DNA of 64,000 nt, from the NCBI GenBank assembly GCA_029204225.1, contig CM055096.1, positions 45,537,346 through 45,601,345 of the forward strand. The letters are read 5' to 3'. A model generated the notes under the pieces. It was not told where the DNA came from, ran no database searches, and worked only from the letters and a program-made list of their open reading frames with translations. The translations under genes and the position numbers were made by a program. Below, piece by piece: positions 11,541 through 25,000 of this stretch. This DNA comes from Diphasiastrum complanatum. Taxonomy: Eukaryota; Streptophyta; Lycopodiopsida; Lycopodiales; Lycopodiaceae. Position 1 is the first letter of the stretch. Every line of letters starts with the position of its first letter.

Positions 11541-12469
11541 TTGCAGTTGTAGAGTGCCGATGCCTGTCGTGCTATACCGATAGGCTTAATATAGATTTTG
11601 TAGTGAAAAGTATCGTTCCCACAGAGGATAGCATTAGAAAGTTATATTTTTGGTGTAATTATGGCAGGTGGTTTTGAATGTTATTCTAGTTGTCGACAGA
11701 CATTAAAAAGTAACCAGTATTACTCATATTTGGAATGGGTAATGTTAATGAATTCAGAACAACAATCTGGCCTCTATCAAATTGAAGGAAGTGCATTCTA
11801 CAAATGAAATGTTATTAGAGTAGTACAGCAGACTACACTCTGGCTGACTAAGGTGTCAACAGAGAATCGAGAATTGTTTGATGTATTCGCGACTGCGCAG
11901 ACAATTAATTAATCGAGTTTGTGAACTATTGAACAAGAGCATCTGTCTGATCAGAGAGTAATTCATGAAATGCGTTAGAGATTGTTAGCAGACTCAAGAT
12001 CACTCACACTCAGCAGTGCGGAGAATAGAGATAAGGGAGAATAACTCACAGAACTCTATTCACTTCTTCAATCTCTTACATAAGCATAAACTCTTCTCTC
12101 TCGATGATTGAGACTGAAGTGTGAGATCAATATATGTCCTACGGGGCGAACAAACACACCTCTTAAACAATAGGTGCGTCGCTCCCGCGAAAGGGTCTAG
12201 TTAAGAATTAAACTGAAAATACATTCAACTATACCATAAGAGGTATACTTAACTATGAATTAAAGTTACTCTAATTTAACATGTCTTTTCATAACTAGTC
12301 GTTTCGTATGGACGACCTAGTTAAGGGTTATCCAAGGCAATGTCTTTTCCTATTAAAGGTCTAGCCCTTAATTTATAAGGCAAGTACCTAGGAGATATAT
12401 TCTCGAAAAATGACTTAGGCCTTTTTATGATTTATACTTAACCAACTCATATCTTCATTTTCGAGTATA
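11541..12469. other. Non-coding insertion between copia fragments
   Basis: About 930 AT-rich bases interrupt the copia gag-to-protease interval. There is no long frame. The phrase AGTATCGTTCCCACAGAGG near 11608 resembles sequence I associate with plant LTR-element flanks, but I saw no second copy or bounding repeats, so this stays unassigned. Confidence 0.4.
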
Positions 12470-12682
12470 TTATGCCATATTTATGTTGATATTCAATTTT
12501 TGACATTTGCATGGCATCACAATGCCTTTGACATCGTGTCTGCTCCCATCACCTAGAATCACTGCTCTGTTATTTTCCCAGATGCCTTCGCCCTTCAGAA
12601 GCGTTTTGATTTTGAATTTCCAGATTCTGTAATTTGTGTCATCAAGACTGATTGCTACTCTTGTCTGGGTTGTTGTAGCCAT
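12470..12682 (-). pseudogene. Ty1/copia gag N-terminus
   Basis: The peptide ISLDDTNYRIWKFKIKTLLK is the typical start of copia gag, where an NYxxWK block follows the first codons. The start ATG at 12682 lies 52 bases inside a canonical primer-binding site, the normal leader position. The frame decays after about 50 residues. Confidence 0.75.
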
Positions 12683-12734
12683 ATTGTGTTGTCTAGAAAA
12701 TCACTGCTTAGATATTAGTAGTGACAACATGTGG

Positions 12735-12746
12735 GCTCTGATACCA
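12735..12746 (-). other. Primer-binding site for initiator tRNA-Met
   Basis: Plus-strand GCTCTGATACCA is the complement of TGGTATCAGAGC, the canonical plant LTR-element primer site. It lies between the gag start on one side and TGTCGTGAAAGC on the other, so an LTR should begin at 12747 and extend to higher coordinates. Confidence 0.85.
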
Positions 12747-13589
12747 TGTCGTGAAAGCAAAACTGTTTCTTTTTCGATTTCATATTCGTGAACAATTCCG
12801 TGTCTTTGAATTTTCTTTTGCGCGGAAGCTTCATAGGAACCTAGACACACGACTGCACATCACAGAACACATTCTATTCTAGCAATCAAGACAAATGACG
12901 CAAGATATGGAGATGCACAAAAATAGAGCAACTGTATTGCCACTCGTTTTAGCTGGGCGTGAAGTCTACGACTCCAAGCCTGTTGAGCTGCCAGCTGGCA
13001 GCGCGAAAGATTCCCTTTCATTTGTTTCGTTTCCTTCGTTTCCTTTTGTTCTTTTCATTTCTTTTGTAACCTTTCATTTTGCGTCCCTTTGCGGTTGCGG
13101 TCCTGGAGGTATGTTTACGATTCACGAATGATTCGACATTTGTAGGGGTATGTCCAGAATTTAGTGTATTTCTACCAACTGTATCAAATCCCCATAGTTA
13201 TGCAAATTGTGTCAAAGTTTGTGCTAGAAAAATAGAGTATTCTTGCCTATTTGACAAGTCCTCATTAAGCAAAATTTAGGTGAGAACTCTAAAATCTCCC
13301 TTAATGAGAATTCTTGTAACTTCCTTATCCTTGATGTGAGTATCTCGAAACATCTATTACTACTGTCTGAATTTAGAGCCTTGGTATTGTGTTTTGCGAA
13401 AAATCAAACAGACTTCTCTATTTAAAACTTTCTAGCGTTATGATATTCAATCTCAATATATGTATTCCTACAAAATTTGATCTCAATTGAGTTGGACTAT
13501 TTTAAAATAGACCAATATAAGAGAGTAATTGTCTAAGCCAAATACATTCTTTTGTTGCATATATTGCAAAGATATATCTACTTCAATAG
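12747..13589 (-). repeat. Probable 5' LTR of the minus-strand copia element, far end undefined
   Basis: Sequence begins TGTCGTG directly after the primer site, as an LTR should. I did not find a matching second copy in the window, so the outer end and length are unknown. No gene is evident; frames at 12895-13279 lack recognisable domains. Confidence 0.4.
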
Positions 13590-14140
13590 AAGGTAAGACT
13601 ATAATTGAATTTTGTTTTCTATTGTTCCACAATATAGGACCATTGTTGAGTAGGAATACATAACCAAATGTGGAGTTTTCTTGTATCTACATTTTTTGTC
13701 CAATTTGCATTTGTGTATCCTTGCAAAACACGATTGTCTTCTACATTAGGTTTGATGTAGTAGATGCACTAGTCCTTGGTGGCTTGTAAATATCTGAGCA
13801 CTTTGATAAGTGTTTTCCAACGTGTTATTCCAAGGTTTTACATGAAATGACTCAGTGTGTTGACTACAAAAGCAATGTTAGGCCTGATACATGTCATGAC
13901 ATACATGAGAGATCTAATGACTGTGTGAAATGAGTACTCCTTCATTTGCTCTCTTTCTGCATCTGTATGAGGGCAATGGCTTTTAGATAGTTTAATGCTA
14001 GATTCAATGAAAAATTTAAAGGTATACGATTTTGAAAATCATAATCATGCAATAGACTATCAATGTATTTTTGCTTACTTATATGAAACAATTGGATTAA
14101 TGCAATGCAAGTAGAGTATGATGCTTTGAAGAGAATCATA
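13590..14140 (-). pseudogene. Ty1/copia reverse transcriptase end and RNase H linker
   Basis: Minus-strand peptides in order: ISKQKYIDSLLHDYDFQN, then RSLMYVMTCIRPNIAFVVN, then WKTLIKVLRYLQATKD. These are the conserved steps between RT and RNase H in copia (SQ-KYI, GSLMY-RPDIA, KRVLRYLxGT). Stops and frame changes break it. It meets the plus-strand copia fragment tail to head near 14120, an inverted arrangement. Confidence 0.8.
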
Positions 14141-15200
14141 CTTGGTATTTTGTAGATCTTCCTCATGGGAAGAAGACACTTGATTGCAAGTGGGTCTATA
14201 GATTGAAATACAATCAAGATGGGTCAATTAGTAAATACAAGGCAAGACTTGTGGCAAAGAGATATTTTCAAGCCAAAGTAGTAGATTACGATGAAACTTT
14301 TGCTCCAGGTGATAAACTTGTCACCATTCGATTGCTAATTTATCTTGCTACTACATTTCATTGGGATCTCTTCCAACTTCATGTGAGTAATGCTTTTCGT
14401 AATGAATATTTGGAAGAGGAGATCTTCATGAGGCAATCTGAGGGCTACATCAAAAAGGGCAAGAAGGGAAAGTGCATTTTATGAAAAAGAGCCTTTATGG
14501 ACTCAAGCAAGCACCTAGAGCATGGTACTCTAGTCTTAATGACTTTCTAAACTCAATAAATTTAACCTTAGCTCTTATGATCCTTCATTTTATATTAGAT
14601 TGAATGATAGCTCCATCATCATTCTTGTTTTATATGGAGATGATATCACATTGAGTGGCAATAATTTTGATGGAATTAGAGATGTTTAGTTTGCCTTATC
14701 AAAAGAGTTTAGAATGGTAGATCTAGACCTATGCATCTACCATCCTTGAAAGATTTGGAATGAAAAATTGTAAAAGGCATAGATACACCAATGGAGCAAA
14801 ATGCAAAAGTTTATACAAGTGATGATGAAAGATCCTTCAACAACATCACACTATATAGAAAGATAATAAGCTCCTTGATCTATCTAACTGTATCTAGGCC
14901 TCATCTTAGCTATAGCATAGGTAGATTGAGCAATTTATAAAAGATCCTCTTATTCTACACTGAAAAATGGCCAAAAGGGTGCTAAGATATTTCTCGAACA
15001 CCAAGAATGTTGGCATACTTTATAGAAGTGCTAACATTGACTTGAGAGATTTATCAGATTTTGACTTTGCAGGTGAGAAAGTGGATCGAAAGTCCATAAG
15101 TGCATTTGCAACATTCTTATGTAATGGGGTGGTGTCTTGGCTTTCCAAAAAACAAGATACAATCTCACTATCTTCAAATCCGAATATTGACCTCCACAAC
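14110..15200 (+). pseudogene. Ty1/copia RT-RNase H relic
   Basis: Order on the plus strand: LDCKWVYRLKYNQDG, YKARLVAKRYFQ, DYDETFAP (catalytic-region start), LEEEIFM, then after a frame change LYGLKQAPRAWYS, then LYGDDITLSG (normally YVDD), PMEQN, RPHLSYSIG, MAKRVLRYFSNTKNVG and VSWLSKKQDTISLSS. All are copia RT/RNase H signatures. At least three frameshifts and several stops are present. PMEQN-K and DERSF also occur in the copia element at 41.1-45.5 kb, so the two are related. Confidence 0.85.
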
Positions 15201-18200
15201 AAAGGAGGTTTTGTGGCAATTTTCCACAAAATTGGCATAAGAATTGAAAACAATAATTTCACTGACAACCAATATTTCTTTTCTCATTAAAACTATATGC
15301 GTCAATTTATGCATATGATAATAATCAATAATACTTGTAGTGAAATAAAGAGAACTTTTTCCATTCCCATCATTACCTTCACTTTTATATGGATTTTCAT
15401 ATGTCATATAGTCAACATTATCGTCTTTATTATGATTGAAATATCATTCTACACCACAATAATGATGATGTTTGATTTTTCAAGATCATAGTATTGTTCC
15501 ATAGGCTCGTGTTGTATCATATTAAAATTGACTTTTGGCCTTGAGATATCCATAATCATTGGTCCATGGTTCATTTTGACCAAATTGTTCAGCTAAACCA
15601 TCTTCAACCCAATCACTAATGAGCTTTTTTCTTTTGGTTGAAAATTCAAAATGACTCTTGTGACAAAAATTTGCTTTACACTATAATCTCAAAATTTTAG
15701 AATTGAAAGTCATTTTTCCCACTTTCTCAAAAAAACATTAAAATTTTCAACAAAATTGACAATAGTAAGGAACTTCATAACTTTGTCAAATCTCAGCAAA
15801 TTAAGTGAAAATTGATTCAAATTCAAGCTAAGACAAAGATTTACTAATCTAAAAATTTACAATAAAAAAAGTCAATAAAAAACACAACAAAAAATAATAA
15901 TAATAAAAAAAAAAACCAGAGCTACAAAAATTTGGAATAATTAACTAGAAGTGTCATAACTTTCTTATTGTAGCTTTTAATAAAACATATAAGTGCCACT
16001 CAAAAGCTAAGAGAAAGGACTACTAATCTAAAAATAAAAATCACACAAAAACAAAGATTAATATAAACAAAAAAATGGAATGAAAACAATTTGGAAATTA
16101 AAAAATAAAAGAACTATCTAACTAATTAATGGAAACTCTACCAAACTTTAAGAAAACCACCAAATTCAATAAAAAAAAGTTTGCTGCTTTGATACCAAAA
16201 TTGTCATGTGCTAATCATAGCATCATAACATTAAAATCATTCAAATACATCAAATTAGCATGGTGAAACAAGAAATAAAGATACAAGGAAAAATCTGAAA
16301 AAGCTTTACCAAATTAGACAGAGTAAAACATGAATCTTCATTATCAATAATCATTCAATACATAAAACTGTAAGCTAGAGCATGATCAAGCTCTCATGTG
16401 ATAATAAGCACATGAACCAAGATATCCAAGAAAGCTATCAAAAAAATGTTTCAAAACACAAAACAACTTCCAAATTAACACAATCTTTTGTACCTCTAAT
16501 ATGAAAATGAAACTTTATTATGTTGATTTGGACCTTACAACCATTATCACAAATCCCACTACTTACAAATATGGCACAATTGTTCAAGCCATATCGTTAG
16601 CGATCATATGACTAATTCTATTCTAATTTACATTTATCGATGATTTTTTCCGACGACGAACTATTGTCATGTTCATCAAGATCAAATTAGAAGCGTGTTT
16701 GTGTTTTCGACAATTTAGATGACTATTTGAAACCCAAACAACCCAGACAGGAAGGAAGAATGAAGCTCTACACAGATGGAGGAGGAGAGTTCATTTCGAA
16801 TGTTAACATGACAATGAGGGAAAACCGTTATGAGCAACAAATGCATTGATAAATTTGCATGGAGAATTGCTTCAATTTTTTAAATTGTTATTTCAATTTT
16901 TGTAGATGCTAGAAAATGCTTTTTATTAGAATACCAATGTCTTAGATTTCAAAACATAGAACTATTTGAAAATGAGAAAACAAATTAGAACAAGAAAAGA
17001 CTTGCAATAATTCGCAAAGGCATAGCCGTAATCAATTGTGAACTTTCATTTGTTTCACAAACACAACTAGATTCAAGAGTTGTGATATCAAATCTTGAGT
17101 GCAATTTTGTAACAAATATTCAAAGATCCATGTAGATGTCAATGACTCAACAAACATACTTCTCCTTCACGTCATATTTATCAAAAAGTCCCCACGTACA
17201 AAGAGATAGTGTTGATCATCATCCATCATGATAATTCATAGAGAGGAGAAACTGCTGTTACAAATATTTGTTCTCCTTATAATGAGTGTGAAGACCAATA
17301 CAAATTTGATATGGAAGCAAGATTTCACCGTTTTGCTCCAATGTCTATTTATTCAACCATTATTAAAGTTCTGAGCACCAAAACTCGGTCGTAAAATGAT
17401 ATAACATAAAAATATTAACGCTATTTGTCAAATGTCAATGCATAGGTCACGTTATGGGTTTCTAATTTAGCGCAATAAGCACATGTGGCTCTTTCTACCA
17501 TTTTTTCACACTCCTTAAAAAGTAGAATGTGCAAAATCCTATTTTTTTTTAAATTCGTTTTGGAGATAGATAATTCCGTTTCATAATGGTTGTAAAAAAT
17601 AAAGCCAATGTGCTTACACAATGGAAGTAGTCCAAGCATATGATATTCTGCCCGATAAGGAGTCATGGACAAGGCCCAGAGTTCTGTCCGCCGGCAAGGA
17701 GTCGTAGGTTCAGTCCCTCTTGGCCTCGCATATGACTCCTTACAAGGCAAATGCCATTTGCTCGGATCCTTCCATAAAACATTATATTTTCTAATGTGGC
17801 TCTCACATGAAGACGTAGAGATGAGCGAGTTTCAAATCCACGTCTTCATGTAGTTGTAAGAAACTATTAACTCGAGCCATTGTATAACAGGAGACTGAAT
17901 GCTACCTCAAAATGGAAAAATAACCACAAGGCTCAACAATTACTCAAGTTAAAAAATCTAAGAAATGAAGAATCTTCAAAAAAGCTGGTTAGTGACAATA
18001 CCCAGAAGGGTATAAATAATCTGAATGTGCAATATGCCTTATTGATAAAGTGCACACTTCCAGACCTTCCAGTCACTAGGAAAGCCAGGTTGAAGAACTA
18101 GGAGCATACCCTTAAGATGGCGACATAAACCAAGGCAATATTTCAGATGTATCTAGCATCTATCCGGAGCGTTAATATAGGTTGCTAACCAGAAAAATTC

Positions 18201-18847
18201 TTTTTGATTATCCAATGGAGTGTGAAAACAACAGAACCAGCTCAAACTGAAGTGTTTGTGAATCGTGATGATGATGACTACTAAGAAGCATGGAGGGGTA
18301 CTACTGGACCTAATCATTTTAAGATTTTATTTCCAAAGTGATATTTGTACTAACCAAGAACACTCTTGATATCCCAATGAGGTTGATTTTCCACAAGAGT
18401 TAGAAACTTTTTTACAATCAACTTCACCATCGAAACTTGAATTCATACATGAATAAACACTTCACTCTTTCTGTATGCACTTGAGCTTCTACTCTGAAAT
18501 TAACATGTAGAATACAATGCCTTAGTTGAGGAAATTTGTTCTGCAACCTTGATCAACAACTCATATATAGTGGAAGCAGGAGAACACCAGATTACATTAT
18601 TACCTCAGCTTCCAGATATTTTCATCTAATAAACATGAAGCTAGAAAATAATACAAGTCTATTTCAAAAGCCTTTCAGTTGTTAGCAACACATTAAAATT
18701 TGAGGAGCCACATTCAACAATGGGCATAGTAGTAACTTCTGCTCCCAAAAAATAGCATGAGAGTCACATTTGAGGCGTGGCACTTTATTTGCTGTTAGTG
18801 GAAGGCACTCTGCTGATCATTGCAAGTGCACTTTACTAGATCATGTT
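15201..18847. other. AT-rich intergenic stretch; one possible degraded primer site at 16186
   Basis: I see no gene in this 3.6 kb. At 16186-16197 GCTTTGATACCA differs by one base from the tRNA-iMet primer complement and is followed by TGTCATGTGC at 16202, which could be a decayed minus-strand LTR start. No partner repeat was found. The part next to 18848 is the expected downstream flank of POLL. Confidence 0.4.
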
Positions 18848-18968
18848 TTAAAGGTTGCGTTCATGAGGCTCAAGATATGGGAAACCAAGAAACTCAAACA
18901 CTTGTTTTTCAGTCTTGCATGGCACAGCTTCAGCCCTGCTTAAAATCTGAAAGAAAGCAACACGATAA

Positions 18969-19041
<73 letters not shown>

Positions 19042-22000
19042 CAGTGGTACACACAAGCCCACATTGATGTAACATGGAAAAGCTCAATACAATAGATAAA
19101 CCTTGTTTCCTTGTGTATCACGAATCATGGGATAAAGTCCTGTATCATCAAGTCGATATCCTTTGGAATCTGCAAGTTGCCTTAACCTACAAAAGAAGTC
19201 GAACATCTAAGACACTTAATACACATTCACCTACCGTATAATGAACAGTTTGGAATAAGAGTAGACTTCTCCCATAGTGCGGGCATGATCATCAACCATA
19301 ATCATTTTGCTCCCGTAGCATGTAGCAACCTATCAGAATTCGCTATTTACAAAAATTCAACTTGAAAAATACACAGAAACTTCCCTATAATTAGCTCACA
19401 CAAGGATGCTATGACTGAACTGCGCCAGTCCTATGTACTGCTACTACTGCAGCTCAACTTAGCATCAAACATATCTTTTACCTTCTGTTCAGAACATCAT
19501 TGCCAGTCCATGCTATAAGGCCGAAAGGATACTGTGCTGCAGAATACACCTGCATAAGGTTTCCATAGATTCAAACCGATGCTCTAGAATTTGCCAACAA
19601 AGTTCTTTCAAGTCAATCTGCAAAAATGATGTTAGCCGTGAAGTGTTACAAAATAGATGTAACTTGCTTTTTCTAGAAGGAAGATTGATGAGTGACATGG
19701 CAACAGTTGAGGGATTTACCTACTTACAAACGTAACTTATCTTTTCTAGAATTTCCATCTAATCAACCATTTCTTTAAAATTATATTTTATCCTCACGAT
19801 TGTGCATAGACATGCCAACCCAGGCCCTGTGAAGAACATAAGAAACTTTAAGGCACCATAATCGATCGACCTTAATTGGGAAATTTTTGGAGCAAACTAT
19901 TAGGCATTGCTGTAGGGATGTTTCCTGTTATCTTGTATGTCTCTACCGGTGACAACATGTGGAATTGAACTCCAAATGTGGGGCCCAGGAAAGTTATCAA
20001 CCCCTAGGCCACCTTTGGAGGTCAAGCCCATAAGGATATTATCAGATACAACTAGGAACTAACCACAACATTTGAGAAAAGTGGGAATTTTTCACAATCT
20101 AGCTGAGAAATAAGAATAAAGAATCCTGGCAAAAATAAAGAGAATGTTTCAGTTTGTCGGAATTACCAAAAAGTAGCTTGAGCGCGTACTTGATACTTTA
20201 CTAGGAACTAGAACTCGATTTTCCATTTACAAAAAGATTTTCAGTAGTCCAAAATCTTGAATAATAAAATGGACGTGTTTGCACGGTCAATAAGAGAAGT
20301 AAAAATAGACATTCTTGGTCAATGCAAGGTGGCTTTCATTGCAACATCCATCACAAGTACAGAATCCCAATGTACTCTCAAGTGTGAATATCAGTTGTCA
20401 TGGTTTGAGCTACTATATCAAAAGTTTGAACGACCAAGAAAAATGTGATAGCATTCTATAGACCTTGAAGTCAATTCGATGACGCTGTTGCCTTCCAGGA
20501 TATTTACAAAGCCCAAAGTAAGTGTCTACACCTTCCACACTTCCCTGTTCATCAATTTGCATTCATCAATACATACAGCAAAGTTTCCGAGTCCCAAGAG
20601 ATTAATTCAGCAAAAGAAACATTTGATATGCTGATCTGCAAAAGCATCAGCTTATAATAAAATTTTGAAGAATTTTTCTCAATAATTCTACGAAGAAAAC
20701 CAAGATCAACAATGGTCATAAGATTTTTCATGTACCAAATGACATTAATTAGTTTCTGCTTCATTCATAAAAAGCTGACCTCAGAGGCATGATCTACGCT
20801 AACCAATAGATCCTCTGTGAGAAAATTCATTTCCTTCAATCTTTGCACAAGAGATCGAAGAAGTCCTTTGTGGCTGTCAAATAAATAAGAAGTTGCATCA
20901 AGGACGTGCGTAATGTGCATATTCATTGCTGTACATAATCAAACATACAAACATTTTTCTACTTATGTGTGGATTCTTTAACACAACTTTGACTCTGTAC
21001 ATGGCTCGTAGAATTTGTTGAGGTTTTAGCCCACCCAAGACGTGGGTCATAGAACTTCAAAAAACCTATGTTTGGGTCTGCAGGACCCTTTATTTACATC
21101 TGAAAAACGTCTTCCCCCAAGTGTTCCAAGGGTGTTTCTGGGGCTACCAGAAGATCCCTAGACATGTGAACATTCGCAAGCTTAGTCTAACCTAGGTAGA
21201 TCAGAGATGGACTGAAATAGCTGGATTTAGAATTTGTCCATTTGAAATATCATAAATAGATCTACTGAAAGATTCCTTGCATTCCTTGGATTGAAAAATT
21301 CTCTCTCAAAACTAGATCTATTGCAAGATCTCTTGCACACTATGGATAAATACAAATCTCTTTTTCACTCTCTCTACACTAAATATTATCAAGGCTGTCC
21401 TAAGGAGAATGCTGAAACTATTAATGTAAGCTGGCTTAAACTGTTAGAAGACCTGCCTTCTATGTCATTCTAGCTCTCAACCAAAATTGCAAAAATCACT
21501 TGTTGATATTTGGATTCACAAGGGAGATCTAACCCAAATAATTACCTACATTCAGATCAGTTGCCGTGTGTTTGCGACTTAGTTAATCAGTAGGTTTCCT
21601 GGCTTCACAGCTACCATTAAGGCAGCAAGTCCAGACTCCACTAGCACATTGTGATTGTGATGAACATATAGAGACCCAGAAGCATCAAGCAGTTCAACAA
21701 ATCACTTCTTGTTATTGTAATTCACAAGGTCTAACCGAAATAACTCTCTACATTCAGATCAGTTGCCTTAGGTCATCAGTAGGTTTCCTGGCTTTGCAGC
21801 ATAAATGCGCTCCGTTCCGGGAGTGTTCCGTAACGAGAGTTCCGGAAAGTTCTGGAATTTAGCAGCCTTCTGGATCGGAACGCTGCAAATTATTATTTTT
21901 TTAACCATGTGTTGGGGGTGGGGAAAAACATGTAGGGATGCAAAAAAATTCAAACACAACTACTAATTGACAACGGTAAGTACTTACTACTAGTCTACTA

Positions 22001-25000
22001 GGAACTAAACAAAGCATATTACATTGAAGTGCAGTCACTAACCAAACAAAGCTTTTAGGCTTCAGCATGCTGCATACCAAAACTGAAACTTGACAGCAAT
22101 CACATAGAGCAGACTACAGTGCTTAGTGTCTATGATACAAGAACATGGTGACTGATCCACATTCTAGACATGCCTCATGAGGATGATCAATATGTTTGAT
22201 GTCATAAATGATAATGCTCTAATGTATACAATGAGTGGGCCAATGGCCAAGTACATGAGTATGATAGATGTACAATGGACAAAAAGCTCATACACAACGA
22301 TGAATCTCTAAAGGTGGAGACATCATGATCAGATAGGGATTCCTCCTCATCACTACCATTGGTAGATGAGTAGGAAGATAAGGAATCCTCCTCGAGTATG
22401 TAACTATGTCCCTCAGAGGCATCATGATCAGATGGGGATTCCTCCTCATCACTATCATTGGTAGACAAGTAGGAAGATAAGGAATCTTCCTCGAGTATGT
22501 GCGGCTGAGTCCTTGAACCTCTGCCTCTACCTCTACCCTTGTCGCTGCCTCTAAGTCTACTAGGGCCTCGCCGGGCCAACGCTCCCTCTGCCTGTGATGC
22601 TGCCGTCTCTGGCTCAACATGCAATCCATCAGGTGTATCCTACGCCTACCACCCACCCCACATCATCTCCAATGTCCTCTCCATCTCATAGTCCAAGGCC
22701 TCATCCTCATCATCATCCAAACCCTCCTTAGCCTCATCCCCACCCTCCTGCATCCTCTGCATCGGCCCTGGCCATGGATCTAGTGGTCCTACACTACCTC
22801 CTATCATGACGTGCCAACTCCCAATGATACTCCGAAAAGATCTCATGAGTCATTAGCAACACCCTCTGTGTGTGCATGGCCTGCTGTAGTGTCCATGGAT
22901 CTAAGGCACTCCTCAGGATCCACCTGCCTAGTTATACCATCTCTCTGCATGTGCTAGGACTAGCCTCAGGTTGGTGGTGCAACAAACTATTGCGTCTCTT
23001 TCTGTGTAGAAGAGACCAAGTGCTCCAATTCCGCTCACAAGCCAAAGCAGAACAATCTTAAGCAAGGATGCGAGTGGCAAGAGCAGTAATATCAGGGGCG
23101 GATTTGCCCACCACACACCACCATGTGAGCGGCTTTGGCAAAAACTTGTCACACTCACCATGGGATCCAGTGAAACATTCCTATTTGCGCTCAAAATATA
23201 ACATTTGTCTCTTGATACTGCGCAACAAGGGGCCATGACCTGCACAAAGATGGAATATTATCTCTCAAAATGAACGAGTCATCAAAAGGCACAAACAAAC
23301 AATTGACAATTCAATGAGTGCTTGGGAGACAACCTTGACCTGGATACACATTCTATGTGTATGTCCTCTAGCCGTCCAAAAGCTCGGCATTTGTGCGTAT
23401 GGCTCCAGTAGCCCACATAGGGTGAAACAAATGAGCAACTGCGCGTATGGGCTTGTGGAAGAAATTCCACTTGCTAAGCCACTTCTCTAGGATAGCTAAC
23501 ATCCTACATAAACCAAAAAAGTAATCATTGCATTGTAGGAAAAACAACTCAATGATACTAAAAGCTTTTACAAAACAAATGCACCAAACAGATTACAAAA
23601 GAATTACACATGTGCTCATCAAAAAGTGGTCGCTGATGGGTCTCCCCAATCCTATCCATAAACTCGTAAATGAGGCCAAGTGTAGAACCCTCTCGATCCA
23701 CCAACCTCAGCACACGGTACACTGGTCAACTGCTCAGTCTGTCACCAGAAATCATCTCCAAAAACAATCCTCTAGAACCTAAGTCCAGTCGGCTTGCTGC
23801 TACGATGCCACTGTGTGAACTTAGGGATGGCTGCCTCTGGCGATGCAGGTTGAACCCGAAGCAACCTCTCCAACATGACCAAGTGGTAGGCAAATTGTGT
23901 GGGTGCTGGCTTCTTTAGATCCAGCAGGCTATATGTCCTGAATATGGCAAGGGCCCTCTTCTTCTTGGTTACAAATGTCACCAGAAAGATGGCATTGGAT
24001 GTGATGGTGGAAACCCAGGAGAGGCCTCCTTTGTGCATCAAAAGATCAATGTAGTGTGCTTCACACGAGGTCCATACAATAGTAGGGTAGTCCCTCTCCA
24101 AAAGCTCACCCATAGCCACGAAGTTGCTAGCATTGTTGGTGACCACCTACACCACATGATGTACCCCCACCTCGATGATTGATGCACGTATATGGTCATA
24201 GATAAACCGACTCAACAATGCCATCTCGGGAAGCATTCACGCCCCTAAGAAATACAGTGCCCAACATAAATAAAACCAAGATGATAATTTGCCTGCGCCT
24301 AATATCAGTCTAGCCATTTGATAGAATAGAGCAACCATATGTGGTCCAGGCATCTCGTATTGGGCTGAGCTCTCTCGTGATGCATGCATGCTCCTCTCTC
24401 AAATGGCGAGTACGAAGAGCCTCATGTGTGGGGGGGGGGGGGGGACCTCCAAGTGGCATCACAAGCTGCAATCTCCCTCATCATGTCATGGAGATAGTGG
24501 TGTTGGCCAAGGAAAATGCAAGGTAGCCAGCATGTATAAGTCTAGCGGATGCCTCATGGTGTGTCCGCTACCACCCTGCAAGCACTGTGGCTTATCAATA
24601 TTTGCCTACCTTGTCCTGTGTATGTGCATGTGATAGTGGCTTGACTCTAGGGCGTGCATGTGCTCCAGCCTATGCTCTCTCCCTAGCACCTCCCATAGGT
24701 GTCATAGGAACTACCGTCTCTACTAAACCTAGGCCACTACCCTTAGTAGGCCCTCCCCCAATTGACTCCCCTAATGGAAAAGCCTCTCCTATAGATGATG
24801 GCCCTACTGATGCTGCCAATGAAGTGCGTGATGCCCTTCTACTAATGGACTAGGCCATGATGGCACTACTACTGCTGCCGATGGAGGCCGTGATGGGCCT
24901 GTTGCTGATGAACTAGGCCATGATGGCCTAGCGCTGCTACTGCCAGCCCTTGATCCTGTGCCAATAGAACCTGACTACCCACCAATCTATACCATGGGCC

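Noticed and set aside
17640-17760. Possible tRNA (GGTTCAGTCCC block)
   Set aside because: No acceptor stem or D-arm pairs correctly; only the short T-loop-like phrase is present.
19553-19619. Exon-like block IDLKELCWQILEHRF in the POLL region
   Set aside because: It has AG and GT flanks, but the POLL frame joins RIDFK directly to VYSAAQYPFG at 19549; including this block adds residues absent from the family.
24428-24443. Run of 16 G, possible quadruplex
   Set aside because: A single homopolymer inside a dead hAT element; no regulatory context.
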